This document shows positions 1 through 7,410 of a stretch of DNA of 13,601 bases, piece after piece; position 1 is the first letter of the stretch; each line of letters starts with the position of its first letter. The notes under the pieces were generated by a model. It was not told where the DNA came from, did no database searches, and was given only the letters and a program-made list of their open reading frames with translations. The stretch lies in contig URXH01000053.1 in assembly GCA_900551675.1 (NCBI GenBank), forward strand, positions 1 to 13,601, given 5' to 3'. This stretch comes from an uncultured bacterium (GTDB taxonomy: Bacteria; Cyanobacteriota; Vampirovibrionia; Gastranaerophilales; Gastranaerophilaceae). The translations under genes and the position numbers were made by a program.

Positions 1-449
1 ATTATATAATTTATAAAAAAGCTCTTGAATTATATACAGGACAAGAATTGCCTGAAATACCTGATTACATAGAAAAACAAATAATGACCGCAAGAGAAAT
101 ATACCTCCAGGCTCATCCTTCAATCGGGAAAATGCTTGAACCTTTTTCTTCCTTTGAAGATGCTGTTGAATTTATTTCAACTCTTGACAGCGGAGTTATG
201 TCTATTGCACATCCTGCAAGAACAAAGGCATATTGCCCTGAATTTTATACTTATTTATTCGCGCACTTTAAAAAATACGGAAAAGATAAAGCTATGTTTT
301 ATGAAGGCTGTTATCAGTCTTATGAAGGTGAATATTTTCAAAAATGGCAGACAAAAATTGATGAAGCCGCATCAAAATTCGGATTGCTGAAGACAGGCGG
401 ACTGGATTCTCACGGGAAAAATATCATAACAAGAGGCGCATATTATTAA
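1..449 (+). CDS. PHP-domain metal-dependent phosphoesterase, C-terminal part (5' end outside the window)
   Basis: The reading frame is open from base 3 with no start before the window edge, so this is the last ~149 residues of a longer protein; a TTG at 48 is only an internal codon. Two PHP (polymerase and histidinol phosphatase) metal-binding motifs are visible. SIAHPAR corresponds to the family's 'AHP' histidine motif. GLLKTGGLDSHG, close to the end, corresponds to the usual 'GGSDFHG' motif, with Asp and His as likely metal ligands. Spacing between them fits TrpH/YciV-type PHP enzymes, which hydrolyse phosphoesters such as nucleotide or oligonucleotide phosphates; the substrate cannot be told from this fragment. 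The usual Ser of GGSD is Leu here. The next gene starts 12 bases after the stop and probably shares the transcript. Confidence 0.75.
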   Translation, partial: YIIYKKALELYTGQELPEIPDYIEKQIMTAREIYLQAHPSIGKMLEPFSSFEDAVEFISTLDSGVMSIAHPARTKAYCPEFYTYLFAHFKKYGKDKAMFYEGCYQSYEGEYFQKWQTKIDEAASKFGLLKTGGLDSHGKNIITRGAYY

Positions 450-461
450 AAGAGAGGAAAG

Positions 462-857
462 ATGATTAGATATATTTTGATTTTAATATTAATGTTATCA
501 GTATCGCCGTTTGTAATGGCTGATGAAGGTTACATCAGTCCTGAGACTTATGCGGTTAACGAAGCGGATTTACTGGACTACACGGATGTTCCTCCGCCTG
601 AAAAACCAAATATTGATAATCTGGATAAACCAGTAAAAATTAAAAAGCATAAAGAACAAAAAGTAAAAGAAGAAAAGGTCAAACCTGTGAGACGTGGTCC
701 GGCCTATCACATTGCCAAATGGTGGGTAGATGCCAGATACAAACGAGAAGAACCGCATCATGGCACAAAACATGAAATAAAAGTTAAACAGCGTATGGAA
801 TATGAAAAACAGCTTCTTGAAAAACATAATGAACATGCAGAACACACAATAGAATAG
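462..857 (+). CDS. Small secreted, highly charged protein of unknown function
   Basis: A 131-residue protein starting with ATG, preceded by a purine-rich ribosome binding site (AGAGAGGAAAG) that fills most of the 12-base gap after the PHP gene, so the two are likely co-transcribed. Residues 1-20 form a classic Sec signal peptide: Arg after Met, a Leu/Ile-rich core, and a likely type I signal peptidase cut after VMA before DEG. The mature part opens with an acidic, proline-containing segment (DVPPPEKP), followed by a Lys-rich stretch around residues 55-75, a short conserved-looking segment with WW near 87-88, and a charged C-terminus with several His that could form a helix. I recognise no domain. 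It probably acts in the periplasm or at the cell surface; nothing more can be said. Confidence 0.7.
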   Translation: MIRYILILILMLSVSPFVMADEGYISPETYAVNEADLLDYTDVPPPEKPNIDNLDKPVKIKKHKEQKVKEEKVKPVRRGPAYHIAKWWVDARYKREEPHHGTKHEIKVKQRMEYEKQLLEKHNEHAEHTIE

Positions 858-905
858 TTTAAAAATGTCATTATGCCTTAGTTCCCAAAACATTAAAATA
901 AACTG

Positions 906-934
906 TTGACAATAAAATTTGTTTCGGTTAATAT
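906..934 (+). promoter_or_regulatory. Sigma70-type promoter for the structured leader and tRNA-Val
   Basis: A perfect -35 TTGACA (906-911) is followed by a 17-base spacer and TAATAT (929-934, 4 of 6 consensus). Transcription should begin near 941, at the left foot of the structured element, about 106 nt before tRNA-Val. I saw no equally good promoter closer to the tRNA. A TAAAAT at 1032-1037 has no matching -35. Confidence 0.6.
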
Positions 935-936
935 TA

Positions 937-1032
937 ATTTTGCGAAAGGGCGTTTAGCCGACCGCAGTTCTTAATGAACCAAGTGAATTTTAGAAATGCG
1001 GGAGTTCCGAACTTGTTTCAGAATCGCAAAAT
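937..1032 (+). ncRNA. Candidate structured RNA element upstream of tRNA-Val
   Basis: A 96-nt non-coding stretch is bounded by a perfect 9-bp inverted repeat (937-945 ATTTTGCGA with 1024-1032 TCGCAAAAT). Inside are a short hairpin GGC/GCC (949-951/957-959), a 5-bp stem CCGCA/TGCGG (962-966/997-1001) enclosing a hairpin GTTC/GAAC (967-970/976-979), and a hairpin AGTT/AACT (1003-1006/1010-1013). CAAGT (980-984) could instead pair with ACTTG (1011-1015) as a pseudoknot. Its bases 946-958 repeat exactly the 13 bases at the 5' end of tRNA-Val. The promoter at 906-934 would start the transcript at its left foot. It matches no riboswitch, T-box, SRP RNA or tRNA pattern that I can recall. It could be a tRNA leader, an independent small RNA, or a regulatory element; folding was done by eye. 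Confidence 0.45.
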
Positions 1033-1046
1033 AAAATAAGTTTTAA

Positions 1047-1122
1047 GGGCGTTTAGCTCAGTTGGTAGAGCGCCTCCCTTACAAGGAGGATGTCAGAAGT
1101 TCGAGTCTTCTAACGCCCACCA
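1047..1122 (+). tRNA. tRNA-Val (anticodon UAC), CCA encoded
   Basis: A complete 76-base cloverleaf: acceptor GGGCGTT (1047-1053) pairs with AACGCCC (1112-1118), followed by discriminator A and an encoded CCA (1120-1122). The anticodon stem CCTCC/GGAGG (1073-1077/1085-1089) carries loop CTTACAA, giving anticodon TAC at 1080-1082, which reads valine GUN codons. The T loop TTCGAGT is canonical. A terminator follows, so it is probably the last element of a transcript begun near 941. Confidence 0.97.
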
Positions 1123-1134
1123 TTTAATTAATAT

Positions 1135-1157
1135 AAGAGCCGAAAGGGCTCTTTTTT
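1135..1157 (+). terminator. Rho-independent terminator after tRNA-Val
   Basis: Stem AAGAGCC (1135-1141) pairs with GGCTCTT (1147-1153) around loop GAAAG, and the T-run spans 1152-1157. The rlmD start codon lies six bases beyond the T-run, so read-through or an unseen promoter would be needed to express that gene. Confidence 0.85.
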
Positions 1158-1163
1158 AATATT

Positions 1164-2510
1164 ATGAACATTAATGATGAATTTGTTGTAACAATAGAAA
1201 AATTATCAAATCTCGGAACTGGAATTGCAAAAATTAACGGTCAGGTTGTATTTGTTGAAAAAGCATGTCCTGAAGATGAAGTTAAAATAAAAATTACGAA
1301 AGTCAATAAAAATTTTGCAAACGCAAAAGTAATCGAAATTATTACACCATCACCACATAGAATAAAACCTTTCTGTCCGATGCACAATGTCTGCGGTTCA
1401 TGCCAGCTGCAGTTTATAGATTATGATTACCAGCTAGTTTTGAAAAAACAAATAGTTGAAGATGCTATGAGGACAATAGGTAATATTGATACACCTGTTA
1501 ATAATCCTATTCCAAGCCCTGAAATAACAGCATTCAGACATAAAGTACAGTGTCCTGTATCTCAGACCAAAGTTTCAAAAAAAATTCTAGCAGGCTACTA
1601 TAAACCGCAAAGTCATGAAATTGTTAACATCAAATACTGCCCTATACAGCCTGAAATTTGCGATAAAGTAATTGATTTTATAAGAAATAAAACCGTTGAA
1701 TTTAACATTTCAGGCTACAACGAGCAAAAACACACAGGCGATTTACGGCATATTGTTATGAGACACTCTGCCTATAACGGGGAATTACTTGTTACACTGG
1801 TTATTAATAATAACAAAATTTCAGAAAAATTATCTGACTTTGCAAAAACAATATTTGAAACATTTGAAAAAGTTACAGGAGTTTGTATTAATTTCAACAG
1901 CAAAAACACAAATGTAATTCTAGGAGAAAAAACCATATGTGTCTGTGGCCGCGATTTTATTTATGAAAAAATCTTAGACAAAACTTTCAAAATCGGCGCA
2001 TCAACCTTTTTTCAGGTTAACCCGAAAAGTGCTGAAAATATCTTTAAATACGTAAAAGATGAAATATCCAACCACGAAAGACCTGCAGTTCTTGATGCGT
2101 ATGCAGGTATTGCCAGTTTTGGAATTGTAGTTAGCGACGTGTCTGAAAAAGTTGTAAGCGTTGAAGAAAATAAAGAATCAATAGAAAAAGCAAAAGAAGT
2201 TTTAGAACTGAATGGGATAAGAAATGTCGACCTACACACCGCAGATACAACAAAATATTTGAAATCAATAAAGAAAAATTTCGATATAACAATTCTTGAT
2301 CCGCCTAGAAAAGGTTGTACTAAAGAAGCACTTGATGAAACGCTTAAACATACAAAAGAAAAAATCATTTATGTAAGCTGTAACCCCGCAACTCTTGCAC
2401 GTGATTTAAAATATTTACGTGAAAAAGGCTGTAGAGTACAATCAATACAGCCATTTGATATGTTTTGCCATACTTTTCATATAGAAAATGTTGCAATTAT
2501 TGAGTTATAG
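1164..2510 (+). CDS. rlmD: 23S rRNA (uracil-C5)-methyltransferase, RlmD/RumA family
   Basis: A 448-residue enzyme of the usual family length that transfers a methyl group from S-adenosylmethionine to C5 of a 23S rRNA uridine (U1939 in E. coli for RlmD). Residues ~1-60 form a TRAM RNA-binding domain (LGTGIAKINGQVVFV). Cys71, Cys77, Cys80 and Cys159 have the spacing of the RumA [4Fe-4S] ligands. The Rossmann methyltransferase part has FFQVN, the SAM motif VLDAYAGIASFGI, ILDPPRKGC, and VSCNPATLARDL with nucleophile Cys406. The start is set by the TRAM domain beginning within the first residues. There is no Shine-Dalgarno: the ATG lies six bases after a terminator T-run. The stop overlaps the 3' end of the opposing gene by 14 bases. 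A dual-specificity RlmCD role (U747 and U1939) cannot be excluded. Confidence 0.92.
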   Translation: MNINDEFVVTIEKLSNLGTGIAKINGQVVFVEKACPEDEVKIKITKVNKNFANAKVIEIITPSPHRIKPFCPMHNVCGSCQLQFIDYDYQLVLKKQIVEDAMRTIGNIDTPVNNPIPSPEITAFRHKVQCPVSQTKVSKKILAGYYKPQSHEIVNIKYCPIQPEICDKVIDFIRNKTVEFNISGYNEQKHTGDLRHIVMRHSAYNGELLVTLVINNNKISEKLSDFAKTIFETFEKVTGVCINFNSKNTNVILGEKTICVCGRDFIYEKILDKTFKIGASTFFQVNPKSAENIFKYVKDEISNHERPAVLDAYAGIASFGIVVSDVSEKVVSVEENKESIEKAKEVLELNGIRNVDLHTADTTKYLKSIKKNFDITILDPPRKGCTKEALDETLKHTKEKIIYVSCNPATLARDLKYLREKGCRVQSIQPFDMFCHTFHIENVAIIEL

Positions 2511-3621
2511 GTTTATATTCCTCCATAAATTTACGCAAATTATTTTCTATCATATCAAGAGTTCTATAATTTTTTGTCTGGCGGAAATCAGGTTTAGACT
2601 TCTTACTTGGTGGGAGGGCGTCAAATTTACCTCTATACAAAGTCTTTAAAGATTTGAACAATTTGTTTATGGTATCAATCCCTTTTTCTGTAAATGTAAT
2701 CGGTTCTGGAGAGACATTCCTGCTGCCTAAGACATCTCTCTCCAACGCTTGTTTATACAAAGGCCTTGTAACTGTATGAAATTCTTTTTGAATAGCTTTT
2801 ATAATTTGTTTTGCACCCTCATCATTCCTAAAAACGTCATCTTTATATTTTCTCAAGTTTTCAAAAACCATTTTATGCTCTTTTTCTTTAAAGACAGCAT
2901 AGTTTGGACCAGGCAAGATTAATAATTCATAAAGTTTATCGCCTTTTTCAAAACGTATTTGAACATCTTCATAACCTGAAGGTACAGCATTATCTCCAAA
3001 CCTGACATCAATATCATCAACCATTTTAGGCATGCCGTTTCTATTCAATACTATATTTCCATTAGCGTCTTCCGCAAAGGTTTTTGCAATTTTATACCCT
3101 TTATTTTCCATTGCTTTTATAATTTTTGGGAAATTCTTATCGGCATCAGGCATAAATATAGTAGCTCTAACACCATCTCTAATTACACCTCTATAACCAC
3201 GATCAGGGAATTGCGCACTTCTGCTTGCAAGTTTTTCAAGAATTGATTTAAGTCCTTTTGCAGAACTGGTATTAGCTTCCATCATAAAAGAAGTACCAGG
3301 AACTTCAAGCGCAACGCGCTTCAAGTCTGATTTATAATCTTCTGCAAGTCTCATGTTGCTTTTAACTAAAAAATCACCAATATGAGTTCTTCTATCCTCC
3401 TGCTTTTTAGCAGATGCAGCTTTAGTGTTTTTATTTGTCTGCACGCTGAAAGTATCATTTTTAGGAGAACGTTCCAGCGGGGAAGATGTATTTGACCTGT
3501 TGTTTTTCCCTGATTTCTTAAGCTTATTTATATTTACACCGTCCACAATATTTTCAGGTTTTGGTTTTGTTCTAGGGTATTTACCCAGTCCGCTTAAAAC
3601 TTTTTGACTTAATTTAATCAT
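2497..3621 (-). CDS. Divergent RelA/SpoT-like nucleotide synthetase-domain protein
   Basis: 374 residues from the ATG at 3621; a GTG six bases upstream is open but sits almost on top of the GGAG ribosome binding site, which is 8 bases from the ATG. Residues ~1-90 are basic, Ser/Asn/Lys-rich and probably disordered. Residues ~115-260 follow the RelA/SpoT synthetase pattern in order: KGLKSILEK (family K-x3-S-I-x2-K), IRDGVRATIF (metal-site Asp then Arg), DIDVRF, SGYEDVQIRF (family GYxSxH position), LYELLIL (catalytic Glu of EIQIRT), then KEKEHKMVFENLR. Canonical members make (p)ppGpp or related pyrophosphorylated nucleotides, or act as toxins. No HD hydrolase, TGS or ACT domain is seen, so this is a stand-alone small-synthetase-like form. 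The His of GYxSxH is absent (Gln), so activity is uncertain. The C-terminal ~110 residues are unassigned. Two TATAAT-like -10 boxes lie upstream without good -35 boxes. No antitoxin neighbour is seen. Confidence 0.6.
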   Translation of the reverse strand: MIKLSQKVLSGLGKYPRTKPKPENIVDGVNINKLKKSGKNNRSNTSSPLERSPKNDTFSVQTNKNTKAASAKKQEDRRTHIGDFLVKSNMRLAEDYKSDLKRVALEVPGTSFMMEANTSSAKGLKSILEKLASRSAQFPDRGYRGVIRDGVRATIFMPDADKNFPKIIKAMENKGYKIAKTFAEDANGNIVLNRNGMPKMVDDIDVRFGDNAVPSGYEDVQIRFEKGDKLYELLILPGPNYAVFKEKEHKMVFENLRKYKDDVFRNDEGAKQIIKAIQKEFHTVTRPLYKQALERDVLGSRNVSPEPITFTEKGIDTINKLFKSLKTLYRGKFDALPPSKKSKPDFRQTKNYRTLDMIENNLRKFMEEYKPITQ

Positions 3622-3629
3622 AAACACAA

Positions 3630-3633
3630 CTCC
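3630..3633 (-). promoter_or_regulatory. Ribosome binding site fixing the start of the RelA/SpoT-like gene
   Basis: GGAG on the minus strand ends 8 bases before the ATG at 3621 but only 2 bases before the alternative GTG at 3627. This favours the ATG and removes two residues from the longest reading frame. Confidence 0.65.
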
Positions 3634-3738
3634 ATAAAGATCAATTATATAAAAACATCATTATAAATTTTTTTGCCCGATCAGGGGTAAATTATTACAA
3701 AAATGATACAAGTGTGATTATAAATCATTAATTATTTT

Positions 3739-3767
3739 TTGTCAAAAATTTTTGTTTGTATTAAAAT
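3739..3767 (+). promoter_or_regulatory. Sigma70-type promoter of nifJ
   Basis: TTGTCA (3739-3744), a 17-base spacer and TAAAAT (3762-3767) give a near-consensus promoter, with transcription starting near 3774 and a ~47-base leader before the ATG. An overlapping alternative is TTGTTT (3752-3757), 17 bases, TATAGT (3775-3780). The rest of the divergent 3634-3820 spacer is AT-rich, with a weak inverted repeat AATGAT/ATCATT (3702-3707/3724-3729) and no clear operator. Confidence 0.6.
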
Positions 3768-3820
3768 TAAGGGGTATAGTTATTAAGTAAATAGCGCATA
3801 AAATAAGGAGGTTTGTAATT

Positions 3821-6800
3821 ATGCCAGGAAAGACTATAACAGTTGACGGCAACTACGCTGCAGCGCATATTGCCTATGCCTTGAGCGAAGTTTCCGCAAT
3901 TTATCCTATCACTCCTTCATCAACAATGGGTGAATGGATTGATGAATGGGCGTCTCAGCACAAAAAGAATATCTGGGGCGAAGAAGTAAGAGTAGCTGAA
4001 ATGCAGTCAGAAGCTGGGGCAGCAGGTGCCGTTCACGGTTCTTTAGCTGCAGGATCTTTAACTTCTACATACACTGCTTCTCAAGGTTTGTTATTAATGA
4101 TACCTGTAATGCACAAAATGGCCGGTGAAATGTTACCGCACGTAATCCACGTTGCAGCCCGTGCAATTGCAGCTCAATCATTGGCAATTTTCGGTGATCA
4201 TTCAGATGTTATGGGATGCCGTAATACAGGTTATGCAATGCTCGCAGCAAATTCAGTTCAGGAAGAAATGGATTTAGCTTTAGTTGCACATTTATCAACT
4301 TACAAAGCAAAAGTTCCGTTCTTGCAGTTCTTTGACGGCTTCAGAACATCTCATGAAGTTCATAAAATTGAAGAAATATCTTATGAAGATATTGCAAAAC
4401 TTGTAGAACCTAAATATATTGAAGAATTCAGAAACAGAGCAATGAGACCGGAAGCTCCTATTTGCAAAGTTGGAGCTCAAAACACTGATGTTTACTTCCA
4501 GGGCCGTGAAACTGTTAACAAATACTATGATGCAGTACCTGACATTGTTCAGGAATATATGGACAAAGTTGCATCTATAACAGGCAGACAGTATCACCCG
4601 TTCGATTATGTAGGTGCACCTGATGCTACAGATGTCATCGTTGCAATGGGTTCAGGCTGCGAAACAATTGAAGAAACAATTGAATACCTGAACGCTAAAC
4701 GCGGTACTAAATACGGTCTGGTTAAAGTCAGATTATACAGACCGTTCGACGTAAAACGTTTCTTAGCAGCTGTTCCTTCAACTGCTAAACGTGTTACTGT
4801 TCTTGACAGAACTAAAGAACCCGGATCAATCGGCGAACCTTTATACTTAGACGTTGTAGCTGCAATGGAAGGCAAAGATGTCAGAATTATCGGCGGCCGT
4901 TACGGTTTGGCTTCTAAAGAATTCACTCCGTCTATGGTTCTTGCTGTTTACAAACATGCTGAGAATAACGGTTTCCACGGATTCACTGTAGGTATTGAAG
5001 ATGATGTAACTCACAAATCATTGAAAGTTGAAGAACATATTGTTACAGAACCGGAAGGAACTACAAACTGCATGTTCTGGGGCTTAGGTTCTGACGGTAC
5101 AGTTGGAGCTAACAAAAACTCAATTAAGATTATAGGTCAGTACACAAACAAAGATGCGCAAGCTTACTTTGCTTACGACTCTAAAAAATCTTTCGGTGTA
5201 ACCGTTTCTCACTTAAGATTTGGAGACAAACCGATTAAATCAACATACCTTATCACAGCTCCTGACTTTGTATCATGCTCTGCTCATGCATACGTTGGCA
5301 GATATGACCTGTTAAAAGGTATTAAAGAAGGCGGTACATTCTTACTTAACAGCCCTTATACAAAAGATGAAGCATTCGCACACCTTACACGCGATATGCA
5401 AAAAACTATTATTGATAAGAAAATCAAATTCTACAACGTAGATGCGGAAAAACTTATCGAACAACAACCGGGCTTAAGAGGAAAAGGTGCTAACACCGTT
5501 ATGATGGTTGCATACTTCAAAGTATCAGGCATTATTCCGTTTGAACAGGCTCTTGAAGGTATGAGAGAAATGACTAAGAAAACCTTCAAGAAAAAAGGCG
5601 ACGATGTTGTAAACATGAACTTAGCATTGATTGATGCAGCAGTTAACGCAACTGAAGAAGTACCTGTTCCGGCATCACTTGACGGAGTAGCATGTGCTGA
5701 AGATGTTAAATTAATTCCTGATAACGCATCAGACTTTGCTAAAAAAATCATTGAACCTTCAATGAGACAAAAAGGCGATGATATTCCGGTATCAGCAATG
5801 AGCGTAGACGGGGTTATCCCGACAGGAACAGCATGTCTTGAAAAACGCGGAATTGCACCGAGAGTTCCTCACTGGAATTCAGAATTCTGTATTCAATGCG
5901 GAATTTGTGCATCTGCCTGCCCGCATGCTGCTATCAGAACCAAACTTGTTGAAGCTGATGATTTGAAAGATGCACCTGCATCATTCAACACGGTTGATGC
6001 TAAACCAAACGATCACGGTGAAAAATTCAAAGTTCAGGTTTACTGCAAAGATTGTACAGGTTGCGGTGTCTGCTTAGATCAATGTCCTATGACAAAAGTT
6101 GCAGGCAAAGAAGCTTTAACATGGTCTTCTATTGAGAAAGAAGAAGCCGCAGGTGAAATGGTTAACGAAGAATTCTTCGATGCACTTCCCGACAACGTTA
6201 TGGGTAAAAACAACACGAATACAATTAAAGGCGCAATGCTTAGAAAACCGTTGTTTGAATTCTCTGGCGCATGTGCAGGATGCGGAGAAACTCCTTACGT
6301 TAAACTTGTTTCTCAATTGTTCGGAGAAAACGTTATCGTTGCTAACGCAACAGGATGCTCTTCAATCTACTCAGGTACTTTCCCGACTATTCCTTATACT
6401 AAGAATAAAGACGGCAGAGGACCTGCATGGGCTAACTCATTGTTTGAAGACAACGCTGAATTCGGTTTTGGTATGAGACTTGCAGTTGACCAGAACAGAG
6501 CAACTTTGAAATCTTATGTAGAAAAAGTTCTTTCTAACGAAAAAACTCCTGCTGATTTGAAAGAAGCTCTTGAAGGCGCTATGGCTCACTTCGAAAATTC
6601 GAAAACAGAAGAAGCTGTTAAAGCTCAGGATAAAGCTAAAGAAGTTATCGCAAAATATGCAGATTGCGGATGTCCTGATTTAGCAAAAGTCAGAGAACTT
6701 CAAGACTACTTCACTGACAAATCCGTATGGATTATCGGCGGAGACGGCTGGGCAAACGATATCGGATACGGCGGTATTGACCACGTATTAGCTCAGGACA

Positions 6801-7357
6801 AAGATGTAAACATCCTTGTTCTTGATACCGAAGTTTATTCAAATACAGGCGGTCAGGCTTCTAAGTCAACTCCGACAGGTGCAGTTGCAAAATTTGCGAC
6901 AGGCGGTAAGAGAACATATAAGAAAAACATGGGCTTGATGAGTATGTCTTACGGTTACGTATATGTAGCATCAGTTGCCTTAGGTGCTGACAGAGCTCAA
7001 ACTCTTAAAGCATTCAAGGAAGCTGAAGCTTACAAAGGACCTTCAATCATCTTTGCTTATGCTCCTTGTATCGCTCACGGTATCGATATGAGCAAAACCC
7101 AGACAGAACAAAAACGTGCTGTTGAAGCAGGATACTTCCCGTTATACAGATACAACCCTGCTAACCCTGACGCACCGTTCACCTGGGATGCTAAAGATCC
7201 GAAGGGAAGCTATCAAGACTTCATCAGATCTGAAGGACGTTATAAGTCATTGCTTAAAACAAATCCTGAAGCTGCTGAAGCTCTTTATACAAAAGCAGAA
7301 GAAGATGCAGCTAAACGTATGGCTGTATACAAAGCTGTAGGCGAATTAATGAAATAA
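3821..7357 (+). CDS. nifJ: Pyruvate:ferredoxin (flavodoxin) oxidoreductase, single-chain
   Basis: A 1178-residue cytoplasmic enzyme, full length for the fused PFOR family. It oxidises pyruvate with CoA to acetyl-CoA and CO2, passing electrons to ferredoxin or flavodoxin, a central step of anaerobic fermentation. Domains in order: N-terminal pyruvate/TPP half starting at YPITPSSTMGEWIDEW (~30-45); transketolase C-like and gamma domains to ~630; a two-cluster ferredoxin domain with CIQCGICASACP (~690) and CKDCTGCGVCLDQCP (~743); then the TPP-binding half with CAGCGE (~818), the Cys pair ADCGCPDL, GGDGWANDIGYGG (~972) and NTGGQASKSTPTG (~1008). CAGCGE, the CGC pair and YAPC supply the cluster cysteines nearest TPP. 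AAGGAGG (3805-3811), nine bases from the ATG, is a strong ribosome binding site. Codon use (many AAC, TTC, GAC, CGT) differs from the A/T-ending codons of its neighbours, suggesting high expression. It is monocistronic between its own promoter and a strong terminator. Confidence 0.97.
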   Translation: MPGKTITVDGNYAAAHIAYALSEVSAIYPITPSSTMGEWIDEWASQHKKNIWGEEVRVAEMQSEAGAAGAVHGSLAAGSLTSTYTASQGLLLMIPVMHKMAGEMLPHVIHVAARAIAAQSLAIFGDHSDVMGCRNTGYAMLAANSVQEEMDLALVAHLSTYKAKVPFLQFFDGFRTSHEVHKIEEISYEDIAKLVEPKYIEEFRNRAMRPEAPICKVGAQNTDVYFQGRETVNKYYDAVPDIVQEYMDKVASITGRQYHPFDYVGAPDATDVIVAMGSGCETIEETIEYLNAKRGTKYGLVKVRLYRPFDVKRFLAAVPSTAKRVTVLDRTKEPGSIGEPLYLDVVAAMEGKDVRIIGGRYGLASKEFTPSMVLAVYKHAENNGFHGFTVGIEDDVTHKSLKVEEHIVTEPEGTTNCMFWGLGSDGTVGANKNSIKIIGQYTNKDAQAYFAYDSKKSFGVTVSHLRFGDKPIKSTYLITAPDFVSCSAHAYVGRYDLLKGIKEGGTFLLNSPYTKDEAFAHLTRDMQKTIIDKKIKFYNVDAEKLIEQQPGLRGKGANTVMMVAYFKVSGIIPFEQALEGMREMTKKTFKKKGDDVVNMNLALIDAAVNATEEVPVPASLDGVACAEDVKLIPDNASDFAKKIIEPSMRQKGDDIPVSAMSVDGVIPTGTACLEKRGIAPRVPHWNSEFCIQCGICASACPHAAIRTKLVEADDLKDAPASFNTVDAKPNDHGEKFKVQVYCKDCTGCGVCLDQCPMTKVAGKEALTWSSIEKEEAAGEMVNEEFFDALPDNVMGKNNTNTIKGAMLRKPLFEFSGACAGCGETPYVKLVSQLFGENVIVANATGCSSIYSGTFPTIPYTKNKDGRGPAWANSLFEDNAEFGFGMRLAVDQNRATLKSYVEKVLSNEKTPADLKEALEGAMAHFENSKTEEAVKAQDKAKEVIAKYADCGCPDLAKVRELQDYFTDKSVWIIGGDGWANDIGYGGIDHVLAQDKDVNILVLDTEVYSNTGGQASKSTPTGAVAKFATGGKRTYKKNMGLMSMSYGYVYVASVALGADRAQTLKAFKEAEAYKGPSIIFAYAPCIAHGIDMSKTQTEQKRAVEAGYFPLYRYNPANPDAPFTWDAKDPKGSYQDFIRSEGRYKSLLKTNPEAAEALYTKAEEDAAKRMAVYKAVGELMK

Positions 7358-7377
7358 TTTATTCATTAATAATTGTA

Positions 7378-7410
7378 AAAGAGATATCCTGTTTGGATAT
7401 CTCTTTTTTT
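7378..7410 (+). terminator. Rho-independent terminator after nifJ
   Basis: Nine-base-pair stem GAGATATCC (7381-7389) with GGATATCTC (7395-7403), loop TGTTT, extended by three A-T pairs, and a run of seven T (7404-7410). The next ORF's ATG begins on the base immediately after the T-run. Confidence 0.93.

Noticed and set aside
570..893. Minus-strand 107-codon ORF opposite the secreted protein gene
   Set aside because: A Phe-rich shadow of the Lys/Glu-rich plus-strand gene; the plus frame has a signal peptide and a ribosome binding site.
948..1032. Upstream element as a tRNA pseudogene
   Set aside because: Only the first 13 bases match tRNA-Val; no matching 3' acceptor strand, anticodon arm or T arm follows in the right places, and the element has its own closing stem.
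946..1122. Direct repeat as an integration (att) site at tRNA-Val
   Set aside because: The repeated part is the 5' end of the tRNA, the copies are only 99 bases apart, and no integrase or foreign cargo lies between or near them.
2497..3621. RelA/SpoT-like gene as a toxin of a toxin-antitoxin pair
   Set aside because: No small antitoxin-like ORF is adjacent on the same strand; the neighbours are rlmD and nifJ on the other strand.
4295..6476. Several 66-114 codon ORFs in other frames inside nifJ
   Set aside because: All lie within a full-length conserved PFOR gene and show the composition of shifted frames.
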